NCBI RefSeq assembly: GCF_018613065.1
Contig: NZ_JAGGQW010000013.1
Span: 1 to 42,552, forward strand
DNA from: Bacillus sp. ISL-7
GTDB lineage: Bacteria > Bacillota > Bacilli > Bacillales_B > DSM-18226
Reading direction: 5' to 3'
DNA: 42,552 nt
The notes under the pieces were generated by a model. The model ran no database searches. It saw only the letters and a list, made by a program, of their open reading frames with translations, and was not told the DNA's origin. Position 1 is the stretch's first letter. Each line of letters starts with the position of its first letter. Positions 7,618 through 15,241 of the stretch are shown here, one piece after another. The position numbers and the translations under genes are program-made.

Positions 7618-9057
7618 ATGATGACTGAAACGAACAGAATATCCGCAGCGTACCTAGAAACCGTCCCTGAGGTGGACCGTCAGGCAGTCCATCAATTAGT
7701 TACCGAAGCACTAAAAGGCCTAAACAAAAAAATCATCGTCCTCGATGATGATCCAACAGGTGTCCAAACCGTCCATGATATCTCCGTTTTCACGGATTGG
7801 TCTGAGGAAAGTATTGAGCAGGGCTTTAACGAAGAGCAGTCCATGTTTTTCATTTTGACAAATTCCCGAGGCTTTACAGCGGAAGAAACCGAAGAGGCTC
7901 ATCGCGAGATCGCCGCTAACATTTTAACCGTAGCTTCGAAATTAAATCGAGAATTCCTCATTATCAGCCGTGGAGATTCCACACTTAGAGGACACTATCC
8001 ACTAGAAACGACCGTTTTTAAGGATACACTCGAATCAGGTTCTGATTTGAAAATAGATGGTGAGGTCATCCTGCCATTTTTCAAAGAAGGCGGTCGATTG
8101 ACCATTAACAACATCCACTATGTTCAAAATGGTCAAGAGCTTGTGCCTGCAGGCGAAACCGAATTTGCAAAAGACCGGACATTTGGCTATTCCAGTTCTC
8201 ATTTAGGAGAATGGATTGAAGAAAAGTCGAACGGTTTATTTCTTGCTAAAAATACATTATATATCTCACTCGAACAATTACGGGCAATGGAGATTGGCGC
8301 CATCACGGAACAGCTTCTTCAGGTAAACGATTTTAATAAAGTAGTTGTGAATGCAGTCGACGAAGTCGATGTTAAAGTATTCACGGCTGCCTTAGTACAA
8401 GCAATCAATGCCGGAAAGAACTTCCTTTTTAGAAGTGCGGCCGCTCTTCCAAAGGTCATTGGCGGAGTCAGTGATAAAGCACTGCTAACGAGAGAAGAGT
8501 TAATAATAGAAGAAACAGGGAATGGCGGATTAGTTATTATCGGTTCCCATGTGAAAAAGACAACGGAACAGCTAGAAAAATTAAAAGAATTAACCACCAT
8601 TGAATTTATCGAGTTTAATAGCCATTTAGTTTTACAACCAGAGCAATTCAAAGCGGAATGCGACCGCGTGGTAGAGACCACCGAAGCACTGATCCGATCC
8701 GGTAAAACCGTAGCCGTTTATACAAGTAGACAACGGCTTGATCTTGGCGAGAATAAAAAAGAAGAAGAGTTAAAATTGTCTGTAACGATTTCTGACGCGG
8801 TAACAAGCATTGTAACGAGATTACAGGTAAAACCGAATTTCCTTGTCGCAAAAGGTGGAATTACCTCCAGTGATGTAGGGACAAAAGGACTAAGAGTAAG
8901 AAGAGCAACCGTTGCTGGACAAATTAGACCGGGAATACCTGTCTGGAGAACTGGGGATGAAAGTAAGTATCCAGGCATGTCCTATGTTATTTTTCCAGGC
9001 AATGTTGGAACACAAGGTGATTTAAAAGCAGTGGTAGAGATTTTAAGCACGAAGTAA
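7618..9057 (+). CDS. Four-carbon acid sugar kinase (DUF1537 family)
   Basis: A 479-residue cytoplasmic kinase of the family that phosphorylates threonate, erythronate or related oxidised C4 acids (OtnK/DtnK type). The N-terminal domain has LDDDPTGVQTVHD (about residues 42-54) and SRGDSTLRGHYPLE (about 117-130), both conserved for substrate and metal binding. The C-terminal nucleotide-binding domain contains AKGGITSSDV, GLRVRRATVAGQI and VIFPGNVGT. The ATG directly follows the TAA of the dehydrogenase gene, so the two are translationally linked. The dehydrogenase product would be a natural substrate, giving a decarboxylatable 3-keto phosphate. No decarboxylase/aldolase gene is in this operon. 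Confidence 0.9.
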   Translation: MMTETNRISAAYLETVPEVDRQAVHQLVTEALKGLNKKIIVLDDDPTGVQTVHDISVFTDWSEESIEQGFNEEQSMFFILTNSRGFTAEETEEAHREIAANILTVASKLNREFLIISRGDSTLRGHYPLETTVFKDTLESGSDLKIDGEVILPFFKEGGRLTINNIHYVQNGQELVPAGETEFAKDRTFGYSSSHLGEWIEEKSNGLFLAKNTLYISLEQLRAMEIGAITEQLLQVNDFNKVVVNAVDEVDVKVFTAALVQAINAGKNFLFRSAAALPKVIGGVSDKALLTREELIIEETGNGGLVIIGSHVKKTTEQLEKLKELTTIEFIEFNSHLVLQPEQFKAECDRVVETTEALIRSGKTVAVYTSRQRLDLGENKKEEELKLSVTISDAVTSIVTRLQVKPNFLVAKGGITSSDVGTKGLRVRRATVAGQIRPGIPVWRTGDESKYPGMSYVIFPGNVGTQGDLKAVVEILSTK

Positions 9058-9073
9058 ATTGAACTGATCGATC

Positions 9074-9094
9074 GGAATGCCGTTCTGGCATTCC
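9074..9094 (+). other. Intercistronic hairpin between kinase and permease genes
   Basis: GGAATGCC and GGCATTCC form a perfect 8-bp stem with a 5-base loop, with no T-run after it. It lies in the 66-base gap within the operon. It could be an RNA-processing or stability element that sets permease expression relative to the enzymes. Confidence 0.6.
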
Positions 9095-9123
9095 ACACTT
9101 TCAAAGGGGAAAGAGGGAGAAAC

Positions 9124-10443
9124 ATGCCAATCGTTTATATTTGTATAGGGGTTGCCCTATTGCTATTATTAATGGTCGTCTTCAAGGTAAACGCCTTCAT
9201 ATCACTGGTTATCGTTGGATTACTTGTAGGGGTTATGGAAGGAATGACCCCAATCGAAGCAATAACATCCGTCACATCCGGTTTGGGCGGAACCCTTGGC
9301 AATCTCGTACTGGTTATTGGTTTTGGGGGTATGCTTGGTAAACTAATGGCCGATTCTGGTGGTGCACAACGAATCTCCACCACATTGGTTAACGCATTTG
9401 GAAAAAAACGAGTACAGCTTGCAGCCGTTCTAACAGCCTTCATTGTTGGGATTGCGCTATTCTTTGAAACGGGCGTGGTTGTGTTAATTCCGTTAGTCTT
9501 CACAATCGCGGCAACAGCAGGTGTACCGATTCTTTATATTGGGATGCCCGTTATTGCGGCTTTGATCACCATGCATGGCTTTGTTCCGCCACACCCTGGA
9601 CCAACAGCCGTTGCCGGTGTTTACGATGCCAATATAGGTAAAACCTTATTATATGGAATTCTTATCGGTATTCCTGCAATCATTATCAGTGGACCATTAT
9701 ATACAAAGACGTTTAAAAAAGAAGAGTTGGAAGTTAAAATTCCAAAAGGACTTTTTAATCCTAAGCACTTTACAGAAGAAGAAATGCCTGGTTTTGGGAT
9801 TAGTGTATTTACGGCCCTTATCCCCGTCATTCTGATTGCTTTCCAAGCCATCGTTGAAATCACGATGCCTGAATCATCACTTATTCAAACAGCTAAATTT
9901 TTAGGAAATCCTGGTATTGCCCTATTAATCGCTGTCATAGTCGCCATCTTTACCTTTGGTTTAAATCGAGGCAAAAAAATGCCAGAAATCATGAACTCGA
10001 TCACAGAATCAATCAGCAGCATCGCCATGATTCTTTTAATCATTGGAGCAGGCGGTGCATTCAAACAAGTACTCATCGACAGTCATGTTGATAAATACGT
10101 TGCCCATCTGATGGAAGGTTCCACCATGTCGCCGTTAATCCTCGCCTGGTTAATCGCTGCGATTCTACGGGTAGTCCTAGGTTCAGCAACCGTTGCCGGA
10201 TTAACAGCAGCCGGTATTGCTGCACCACTCGTTGCCTCTGCACACGTTAGCCCAGAACTCATGGTGCTAGCAACCGGTGCAGGAAGTATGACCTTCTCTC
10301 ACGTAAACGATGCCGGTTTCTGGATTTATAAAGAATACTTCAACCTAAGCATCGGTAAAACCATTCGCACCTGGTCAGTAATGGTAACGATTGCATCCCT
10401 TGTCGGACTTGCTGGTGTGCTAATTATTAATATGTTCCTATAG
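9124..10443 (+). CDS. GntP-family gluconate/sugar-acid:H+ permease
   Basis: A 439-residue polytopic inner-membrane transporter with about 12 hydrophobic segments. Family landmarks include the GFVPPHPGPTAVAG loop near residue 155 and GSATVAGLTAAGIAAP near residue 362. It ends with a hydrophobic helix. RBS GAGGGAGAAAC precedes the ATG. It is the third gene of the sugar-acid operon and most likely imports the hydroxy acid that the dehydrogenase and kinase use. Exact substrate (gluconate, glycerate, threonate and others are known in the family) cannot be read from sequence. A strong terminator follows at once. Confidence 0.92.
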   Translation: MPIVYICIGVALLLLLMVVFKVNAFISLVIVGLLVGVMEGMTPIEAITSVTSGLGGTLGNLVLVIGFGGMLGKLMADSGGAQRISTTLVNAFGKKRVQLAAVLTAFIVGIALFFETGVVVLIPLVFTIAATAGVPILYIGMPVIAALITMHGFVPPHPGPTAVAGVYDANIGKTLLYGILIGIPAIIISGPLYTKTFKKEELEVKIPKGLFNPKHFTEEEMPGFGISVFTALIPVILIAFQAIVEITMPESSLIQTAKFLGNPGIALLIAVIVAIFTFGLNRGKKMPEIMNSITESISSIAMILLIIGAGGAFKQVLIDSHVDKYVAHLMEGSTMSPLILAWLIAAILRVVLGSATVAGLTAAGIAAPLVASAHVSPELMVLATGAGSMTFSHVNDAGFWIYKEYFNLSIGKTIRTWSVMVTIASLVGLAGVLIINMFL

Positions 10444-10458
10444 GGAGAAACAAAATCA

Positions 10459-10504
10459 AAAGACCACCCCCGCGCCGTAGCAAGCAAAAGGGTGGTCTTT
10501 TTAT
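10459..10504. terminator. Strong bidirectional terminator
   Basis: AAAGACCACCC and GGGTGGTCTTT form an 11-bp stem followed by TT on the plus strand and TTTTG on the minus strand. It separates the converging sugar-acid operon and sulfonate operon. Confidence 0.9.
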
Positions 10505-10508
10505 ATTC

Positions 10509-10630
10509 AGGATTCTTATTACATAATTATTGGTCCTTACTACATATTTTCAGGCTCTTATTACATATTTTTTGACTCTTACTACATGTTTTCCAAAACT
10601 TACTACACATTTTCCGAAACTTACGACATT
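10509..10630. repeat. Tandem array B1, six 21-22 bp units
   Basis: Units share the pattern CTTAYTACATATTTTCC with variable ends: TTCTTATTACATAATTATT, TCCTTACTACATATTTTCA, CTCTTATTACATATTTTTT, CTCTTACTACATGTTTTCC, AACTTACTACACATTTTCC and AACTTACGACATTATATGG. The last unit runs into the stop codon of the minus-strand monooxygenase gene. A related, shorter array is at 20157-20240. Confidence 0.9.
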
Positions 10631-11984
10631 ATATGGTTTCTTTTATGGGCTCAATAAGAGTATTAACTGGCCGCTTTAATCCCAGATTCTCCCTTAATGT
10701 ATTACCTGTATATTGTTTACGGAACAATCCACGTTGTTGAAGGACGGGAATCACCAGATCAACGAAATCATCAAGACCACCAGGTAAATAAGGTGGCATG
10801 ACATTGAAGCCGTCCGCTGCCCCATTTTCAAACCATTCTTGCATATGATCCGCAATTTGCTCAGGTGTGCCCTTGATTTCCCGATGTCCACGGGTACCGG
10901 CTATCCGTTGATACAGTTTGCGAATCGTCAATCCTTCACGATCTGCAAGATCCTTTAATAATTGGAAACGACTTTTCCCCCCATTTATCTGATTCAATTC
11001 AGGCAAATCTGGAAGTGGTCCATCCACCGGATATCCTGATAAATCAACACTTATCATGCCAGATAAAAGAGAGATCCCCGCTTCTTCCGGTATAAGTTCC
11101 TCGAGCAGCGCCTTATTTTCTTCCGCTTCTTCCTCTGTTCTACCAATAACAGGGAAAACTCCAGGCATAATCTTCAGGTCCTCTGGTGAGCGGCCGTATT
11201 TCGCCATTCTTCCTTTTACATCCGCATAAAACGCTTGAGCTTCTTCAATCGTTTGCCAAGCAGTGAATATAACCTCGGCTGTCCGCGCCGCAAGCTCCTT
11301 CCCTGCTTCAGAAGAACCAGCCTGGATCACAACAGGATGCCCTTGCACCGGGCGGGAGATATTTAATGGACCAGCTACGGAAAACCATTCTCCTTTATGA
11401 TTAATGGAGTGTATTTTGGAAGAATCCGCAAATTGGGATGACTCCTTATCAATAATTAACGCATCATCCTCCCAACTATCCCATAGCTTCGTGACCACAT
11501 CGACAAACTCTTCGGCCCGCTCATACCGTTTTTCATGAAGGAGCTGCTGTTCTAAATTAAAATTTTGGGCTTCTACGTCAGTGCTTGATGTGACCACATT
11601 CCACCCTGCACGGCCCCCGCTCAAATGATCAAGAGAGGCGAACCTGCGGGCAACATTAAATGGCTCATTAAAGGTAGTTGATACCGTTCCGACAAATCCG
11701 ATATGATTTGTCACAGCAGCAAGAGCGGATAAAAGGGTAAAGGGTTCAAATAACGTATTCACAGTTTGGCCCAGTACTGTTTGATTTTTCCCTCTCACCG
11801 CATAGGTATCTGCAAGAAAAACCATATCAAACTTACCACGTTCCGCTGTTTGGGCAAGCCTTTTGATAAAATCAAAGCTCATGATTTGATTGGCTTCTGC
11901 TTTTGGATGCCGCCAAGCAGCGACATGATGTCCAGGAATCATAAAAAATGCGCCTAATTTCATTTCCCGTTTATTTTGAGTCAT
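10629..11984 (-). CDS. LLM-class flavin-dependent monooxygenase, NtaA/SnaA/DszA family
   Basis: A 451-residue cytoplasmic oxygenase that uses reduced FMN from a separate reductase to oxygenate a small organic substrate. The start KLGAFFMIPGHHVAAWRHP and GKFDMVFLADTY are typical of the nitrilotriacetate/dibenzothiophene-sulfone/dimethylsulfide monooxygenase branch. Further marks are DHLSGGRAGWNVVTS and QAGSSEAGKELAARTAEVIF. It is the last gene of the minus-strand operon after an SsuABC-type importer, and a TauD-like dioxygenase is divergent. The locus therefore suggests desulfurization of an organosulfur compound, by inference. RBS AAGGAATG lies before the ATG. No flavin reductase gene is in the window. 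Confidence 0.92.
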   Translation of the reverse strand: MTQNKREMKLGAFFMIPGHHVAAWRHPKAEANQIMSFDFIKRLAQTAERGKFDMVFLADTYAVRGKNQTVLGQTVNTLFEPFTLLSALAAVTNHIGFVGTVSTTFNEPFNVARRFASLDHLSGGRAGWNVVTSSTDVEAQNFNLEQQLLHEKRYERAEEFVDVVTKLWDSWEDDALIIDKESSQFADSSKIHSINHKGEWFSVAGPLNISRPVQGHPVVIQAGSSEAGKELAARTAEVIFTAWQTIEEAQAFYADVKGRMAKYGRSPEDLKIMPGVFPVIGRTEEEAEENKALLEELIPEEAGISLLSGMISVDLSGYPVDGPLPDLPELNQINGGKSRFQLLKDLADREGLTIRKLYQRIAGTRGHREIKGTPEQIADHMQEWFENGAADGFNVMPPYLPGGLDDFVDLVIPVLQQRGLFRKQYTGNTLRENLGLKRPVNTLIEPIKETI

Positions 11985-12003
11985 GTTTCATTCCTTCTTT
12001 CCT

Positions 12004-12834
12004 TTATTGTTGATTTGAATTTGTTTTCCAGCTTGAAAATTTTCTTTCTAAGGATACCAATAGATAATTTATGGCCACACCAAGCAATGAAATCGTAATA
12101 ATACCTGCATACATTTGCGTAATTTGGAAGTTCTGTTGCGAATAATTAATGAGATATCCCAAACCTTCCTTAGCTCCAACCATTTCGGCAGCAATCAACA
12201 CAAGAATGGATGATGATCCAGCCATACGTATTCCGGTAAAAATAGTCGGAATGGAAGCTGGCAAAATTACTTTATAAAACAGCCGGTAGGAGGGAAGAGC
12301 CATGGATTTGGCGGCCTTAATGAGTAATGGATCTACATTTCGAACAGCATTGATCGTATTTAAAAGAATCGGAAACGTACAAGCAAAAAAGACGATTGAA
12401 ACTTTAGATGTTTCTCCAATCCCAAGCAGCAAAATAAAGACAGGTAATAACGCTAAGGCAGCTGTATTACGAAACACCTCCAGCACCGGATTTAACAATT
12501 CACTTGCCAGTGGATACCACCCAATGATAAGCCCCAAAGGAATGGAAACGAGGATCGCCAACCCAAATCCGAAAAGCGAACGAAGAATACTAGCCTGAAA
12601 GTGGGCATACAGATCACCCGAAATCACTAATCCCCACCAACTCTCTGCTACTTTTGTAAATGGCGGAAAGAATGTGGGATCCACTAACCCCATTCGGGGA
12701 GCAATCTCCCAAAGGATTAGTAAAAGCAAAATGACAATAGATTGTTTTACAAGACTTTGCACCCAATGAAAAGAAAAACGAATCCGATGGGATGTTTGCA
12801 TTGGCGCTGTGAATGATTTACCAAAATCAGACAT
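12004..12834 (-). CDS. ABC transporter permease, SsuC/TauC family
   Basis: A 276-residue inner-membrane subunit of a nitrate/sulfonate/taurine-type importer. About six membrane helices are visible, and the cytoplasmic EAA coupling loop is present (KAAKSMALPSYRLFYKVILPAS read in two parts around residue 185). The open frame extends 60 bases further upstream, into the ATPase gene. The ATG at 12832-12834 is preferred because GAGGTGAGGAA precedes it and the extra residues are unlike the family. It is the third gene of the operon (binding protein, ATPase, permease, monooxygenase). Confidence 0.92.
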   Translation of the reverse strand: MSDFGKSFTAPMQTSHRIRFSFHWVQSLVKQSIVILLLLILWEIAPRMGLVDPTFFPPFTKVAESWWGLVISGDLYAHFQASILRSLFGFGLAILVSIPLGLIIGWYPLASELLNPVLEVFRNTAALALLPVFILLLGIGETSKVSIVFFACTFPILLNTINAVRNVDPLLIKAAKSMALPSYRLFYKVILPASIPTIFTGIRMAGSSSILVLIAAEMVGAKEGLGYLINYSQQNFQITQMYAGIITISLLGVAINYLLVSLERKFSSWKTNSNQQ

Positions 12835-12868
12835 TTCCTCACCTCTTCTATAAAATAATTGAACTTTG

Positions 12869-13696
12869 TTAAGCTGATTGATCCTTATTCTCAACTGTTT
12901 GCGCTTTGACTACTTCTTCTCGAAGCAAATCCCAAATTTGGTGACGTGCATTTGCAAATGCTGTTGTCGAACGTAAATCCTCTTCGTGACTGGTTGAATG
13001 AAGCGGGTTTTCAATAATTTGTTTAATGGTTCCCGGTCGAGAGGTCATGACGGCCACACGCTGTCCTAAATACACCGCTTCATCAATTCCATGTGTAATG
13101 AAAACAATCGTCTTTTTGGTATGTTCCCAGATTCGAAGTAATTCTGTTTGCAAGGTTTCACGCGTCTGCGCATCGAGTGCAGCGAACGGTTCATCCATTA
13201 ACAACACTTCAGGGTCAAACGCCAAACTTCTAGCAATAGCCACACGCTGCTTCATTCCACCTGAGAGTTCGTGCGGATAACGATCTTCGAAACCTGATAA
13301 TCCAACCAGTGACAAAAAGTAACGAGAAATTTCAGCCCGCTCCTTTTTAGGAACACCTTTTGATTCTAAGCCAAATTCAATGTTTCCTTTAGCTGTCTTC
13401 CAAGGTAATAGCGCATACTGCTGAAAGACAATTCCCCGATCTAAACCGGGTCCCTCTATCGGTTTTCCATCCAATAATATCCGTCCGGAGGTTGGTTTCG
13501 TCAACCCGCCTAAAAGATCAAGCAAAGTTGATTTTCCGCATCCTGATGGGCCTACTAATGAAAGAAACTCTCCACTATTCACCGAAAAGTGAACATTTTT
13601 AATGGCTGTAAATTCTTTAAGCGCTCCCTTTCCTTGCTGAGAATCCCTTACGTTAAAAACCTTACTGACATGTTCAAACTGAATTTTTGCCGTCAT
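12869..13696 (-). CDS. ABC transporter ATP-binding protein, SsuB/TauB family
   Basis: The 275-residue cytoplasmic ATPase of the importer. Walker A is GPSGCGKST (about residues 49-57), the Q-loop is VFQQYALLPWK, the signature is LSGGMKQRVAIARS, Walker B is VLLMDEP, and the switch His is in FITHGIDEA. The strongly conserved signature with M and K is typical of nitrate/sulfonate ATPases. RBS GAGGTGAGAGG precedes the ATG. It lies 12 bases after the binding-protein gene and 34 bases before the permease start chosen here. Confidence 0.94.
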   Translation of the reverse strand: MTAKIQFEHVSKVFNVRDSQQGKGALKEFTAIKNVHFSVNSGEFLSLVGPSGCGKSTLLDLLGGLTKPTSGRILLDGKPIEGPGLDRGIVFQQYALLPWKTAKGNIEFGLESKGVPKKERAEISRYFLSLVGLSGFEDRYPHELSGGMKQRVAIARSLAFDPEVLLMDEPFAALDAQTRETLQTELLRIWEHTKKTIVFITHGIDEAVYLGQRVAVMTSRPGTIKQIIENPLHSTSHEEDLRSTTAFANARHQIWDLLREEVVKAQTVENKDQSA

Positions 13697-13708
13697 CCTC
13701 TCACCTCA

Positions 13709-14752
13709 TTAGTTTTTTTCAATTTCACCCTTATAAGGATTAAATTCATTGGTATACAAATTACTTAGTTTCACTTGGCCATCTTTGAACTCACCATTTT
13801 TCTTTAGCCAATCGACCCAAATTTTAAATTCCTTACCCTGAATAACTCCACCTTTCTCCGCAATACCTGTACTTTTCCAATATTGCACCGTGTTTGTATC
13901 TTCCTTGCGCCCCCGTTTCTTAATAATGGATTCATAACGGGCTATCACTTCTTCTCGTGAATGGGTCTGTGCCCATTCAATGGCTTTTGCTGTAGCCTCA
14001 ACAAACTTTTTCACCGTATGTGGATTTTGTTTAATGAATTTATCGGTAAAGACATAGCCGCCTGCTGTAAAAGGACCCAACAAATCATAATCACTAAAAA
14101 GCTTTCTGATCCCCCCATTTTTCACAGCCAGATCCCCTAACATCCCAGTCAAGACAGCGACATCAATTTGTTTTTGTCGCAGTGCTTGCTCTGTACTTAC
14201 CGGTGGCAGAACAACTAAAGTCACTTTCTTAATTTCTTCATCTGTGAGTCCATTTTGTTTTAAATATTCTTTTAAAACGAATTCAGCATGAGCTCCCATT
14301 GTGTTCATGCCAACCTTCTTTCCAATTAAATCGCGCGCATTTTTTATCGGGCTGTCATTCAATACATAATAGCCGGTATATGTATCCTTATCACTGCCGT
14401 AATAACCAATGACCGATTTTATCGGTGCACCGCTCGCTATCAATTTGGCAATGGCCCCGTTAAATGCACCGCCAAAGTCGGTTTGACCGGTCGCTGCGTT
14501 TTGAATAGAAGCAGGCCCGCTTGTTTGATTTCCGATCCATTCAAGTTTAATCGGATCAAGATAGCCTAAATCCTCGGCTAACTCTGGATAAGTGACTGAA
14601 CCCACCGATCCTTCATACCGGAGTTTCAGCGTTTCATACGCGCCATTTCCTTTTGTTTCTGTAGCTCCTGTCTTTTTCTCCTGGCATCCAGCCGATATAA
14701 CAACTGATAATACAATTAAAAATAAAAGTGCCTTGGTTCTCCAAATCTTCAT
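13709..14752 (-). CDS. Sulfonate/taurine-type ABC transporter substrate-binding lipoprotein
   Basis: A 347-residue extracellular solute-binding protein tethered by a lipid. The signal peptide ends in the lipobox VISAGC, giving Cys23 as the lipidated residue. The mature part shows family features such as GAFNGAIAKLIASGAPIKSVIGY (read in two parts), DLIGKKVGMNTMGAHAEF and PPVSTEQALRQKQIDVAV, as in SsuA-like periplasmic-binding-like domains. It is the first gene of the operon and follows a 210-base leader with a promoter and a terminator-like hairpin. Substrate class (sulfonates) is inferred from the neighbouring monooxygenase and TauD-like genes. Confidence 0.9.
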   Translation of the reverse strand: MKIWRTKALLFLIVLSVVISAGCQEKKTGATETKGNGAYETLKLRYEGSVGSVTYPELAEDLGYLDPIKLEWIGNQTSGPASIQNAATGQTDFGGAFNGAIAKLIASGAPIKSVIGYYGSDKDTYTGYYVLNDSPIKNARDLIGKKVGMNTMGAHAEFVLKEYLKQNGLTDEEIKKVTLVVLPPVSTEQALRQKQIDVAVLTGMLGDLAVKNGGIRKLFSDYDLLGPFTAGGYVFTDKFIKQNPHTVKKFVEATAKAIEWAQTHSREEVIARYESIIKKRGRKEDTNTVQYWKSTGIAEKGGVIQGKEFKIWVDWLKKNGEFKDGQVKLSNLYTNEFNPYKGEIEKN

Positions 14753-14874
14753 AACGGGCCCCTACCTTCTCTTAAAATTAAAACCAACCGATCCAATCGG
14801 AAAATCCATTACCAGCCACGGAAAAAAATTCTGATCAAACGTTCACCTTTCTACAGGCATGCCTTTTTTTCGAT

Positions 14875-14924
14875 AAAAAAAACCGGAGACATCTCTTTAA
14901 AAAGAAAAGTCTCCGGTTGACCGG
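14875..14924 (-). terminator. Leader terminator with overlapping mini-hairpin (attenuator-like)
   Basis: On the minus strand AACCGGAGAC (14909-14918 read backwards) pairs with GTCTCCGGTT across an 18-base loop, followed by a T-run. This is a 10-bp perfect stem lying at about +43 to +86 of the operon leader, before any gene. Just ahead, CCGG-TCAA-CCGG can pair and would occupy part of the terminator's 5' arm. A terminator between promoter and first gene implies conditional read-through. Confidence 0.7.
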
Positions 14925-14967
14925 TTAATTATTCTAGATTTCCTATTGGGTTACTTGGTTTTCACTT

Positions 14968-14996
14968 ATATTACCAATTCAATTTTCAGTCGTCAA
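14968..14996 (-). promoter_or_regulatory. Sigma-A promoter of the sulfonate ABC/monooxygenase operon
   Basis: On the minus strand TTGACG (14991-14996), a 17-base spacer and TAATAT (14968-14973). The predicted start is near 14961, about 210 bases before the binding-protein ATG. Confidence 0.75.
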
Positions 14997-15053
14997 CGAA
15001 AAATTTAAAATAAAGTTAATTTTTTAAAAAAACCAAAAAATCAAAATTAGTTA

Positions 15054-15082
15054 TTGACAGATGTTTTCCAGAAAATTAAAAT
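15054..15082 (+). promoter_or_regulatory. Sigma-A promoter of the TauD-like gene
   Basis: TTGACA (15054-15059), a 17-base spacer and TAAAAT (15077-15082). The predicted start near 15089 gives a leader of about 150 bases. Confidence 0.75.
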
Positions 15083-15121
15083 CACATTAAGCCGATATGA
15101 ATTATATAAATTAAATTTACA

Positions 15122-15182
15122 AGCAATTGAATTGCTGACCAGTCACCTGGAAGCCAGAGCTATTATGCTCTGGCTTTCTTTC
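15122..15182 (+). terminator. Leader terminator of the TauD-like gene (attenuator-like)
   Basis: AAGCCAGAGC (15151-15160) and GCTCTGGCTT (15167-15176) form a 10-bp stem followed by TCTTTCG. Upstream lie a palindrome, AGCAATTGAATTGCT (15122-15136), and CCAG-TCAC-CTGG, whose CTGG can alternatively pair with the terminator's CCAG. It lies between promoter and gene, as on the opposite strand. Confidence 0.65.
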
Positions 15183-15241
15183 GTCTTATCGGTCCATTAT
15201 TAAAGCTGGCTTTTACGGCTAAAAACAAGGAGGAAATAAAA

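Larger units (their letters stand above)
14753..15241. other. Divergent regulatory region of the sulfonate locus
   Basis: It holds two back-to-back sigma-A promoters whose -35 boxes are about 57 bases apart, an AT-rich centre (15000-15053), and an intrinsic terminator in each 5' leader. No coding frame was seen. Each terminator is preceded by a short hairpin that overlaps or abuts its 5' arm. Confidence 0.75.

Noticed and set aside
14753..15241. S-box (SAM) or T-box riboswitch in the organosulfur leaders
   Set aside because: The leaders are too short, and I saw neither the S-box core with GAUGA-type and GGCAACC-like segments nor the T-box AGGGUGGNACCGCG sequence. Only the promoter, short hairpin and terminator are supported.
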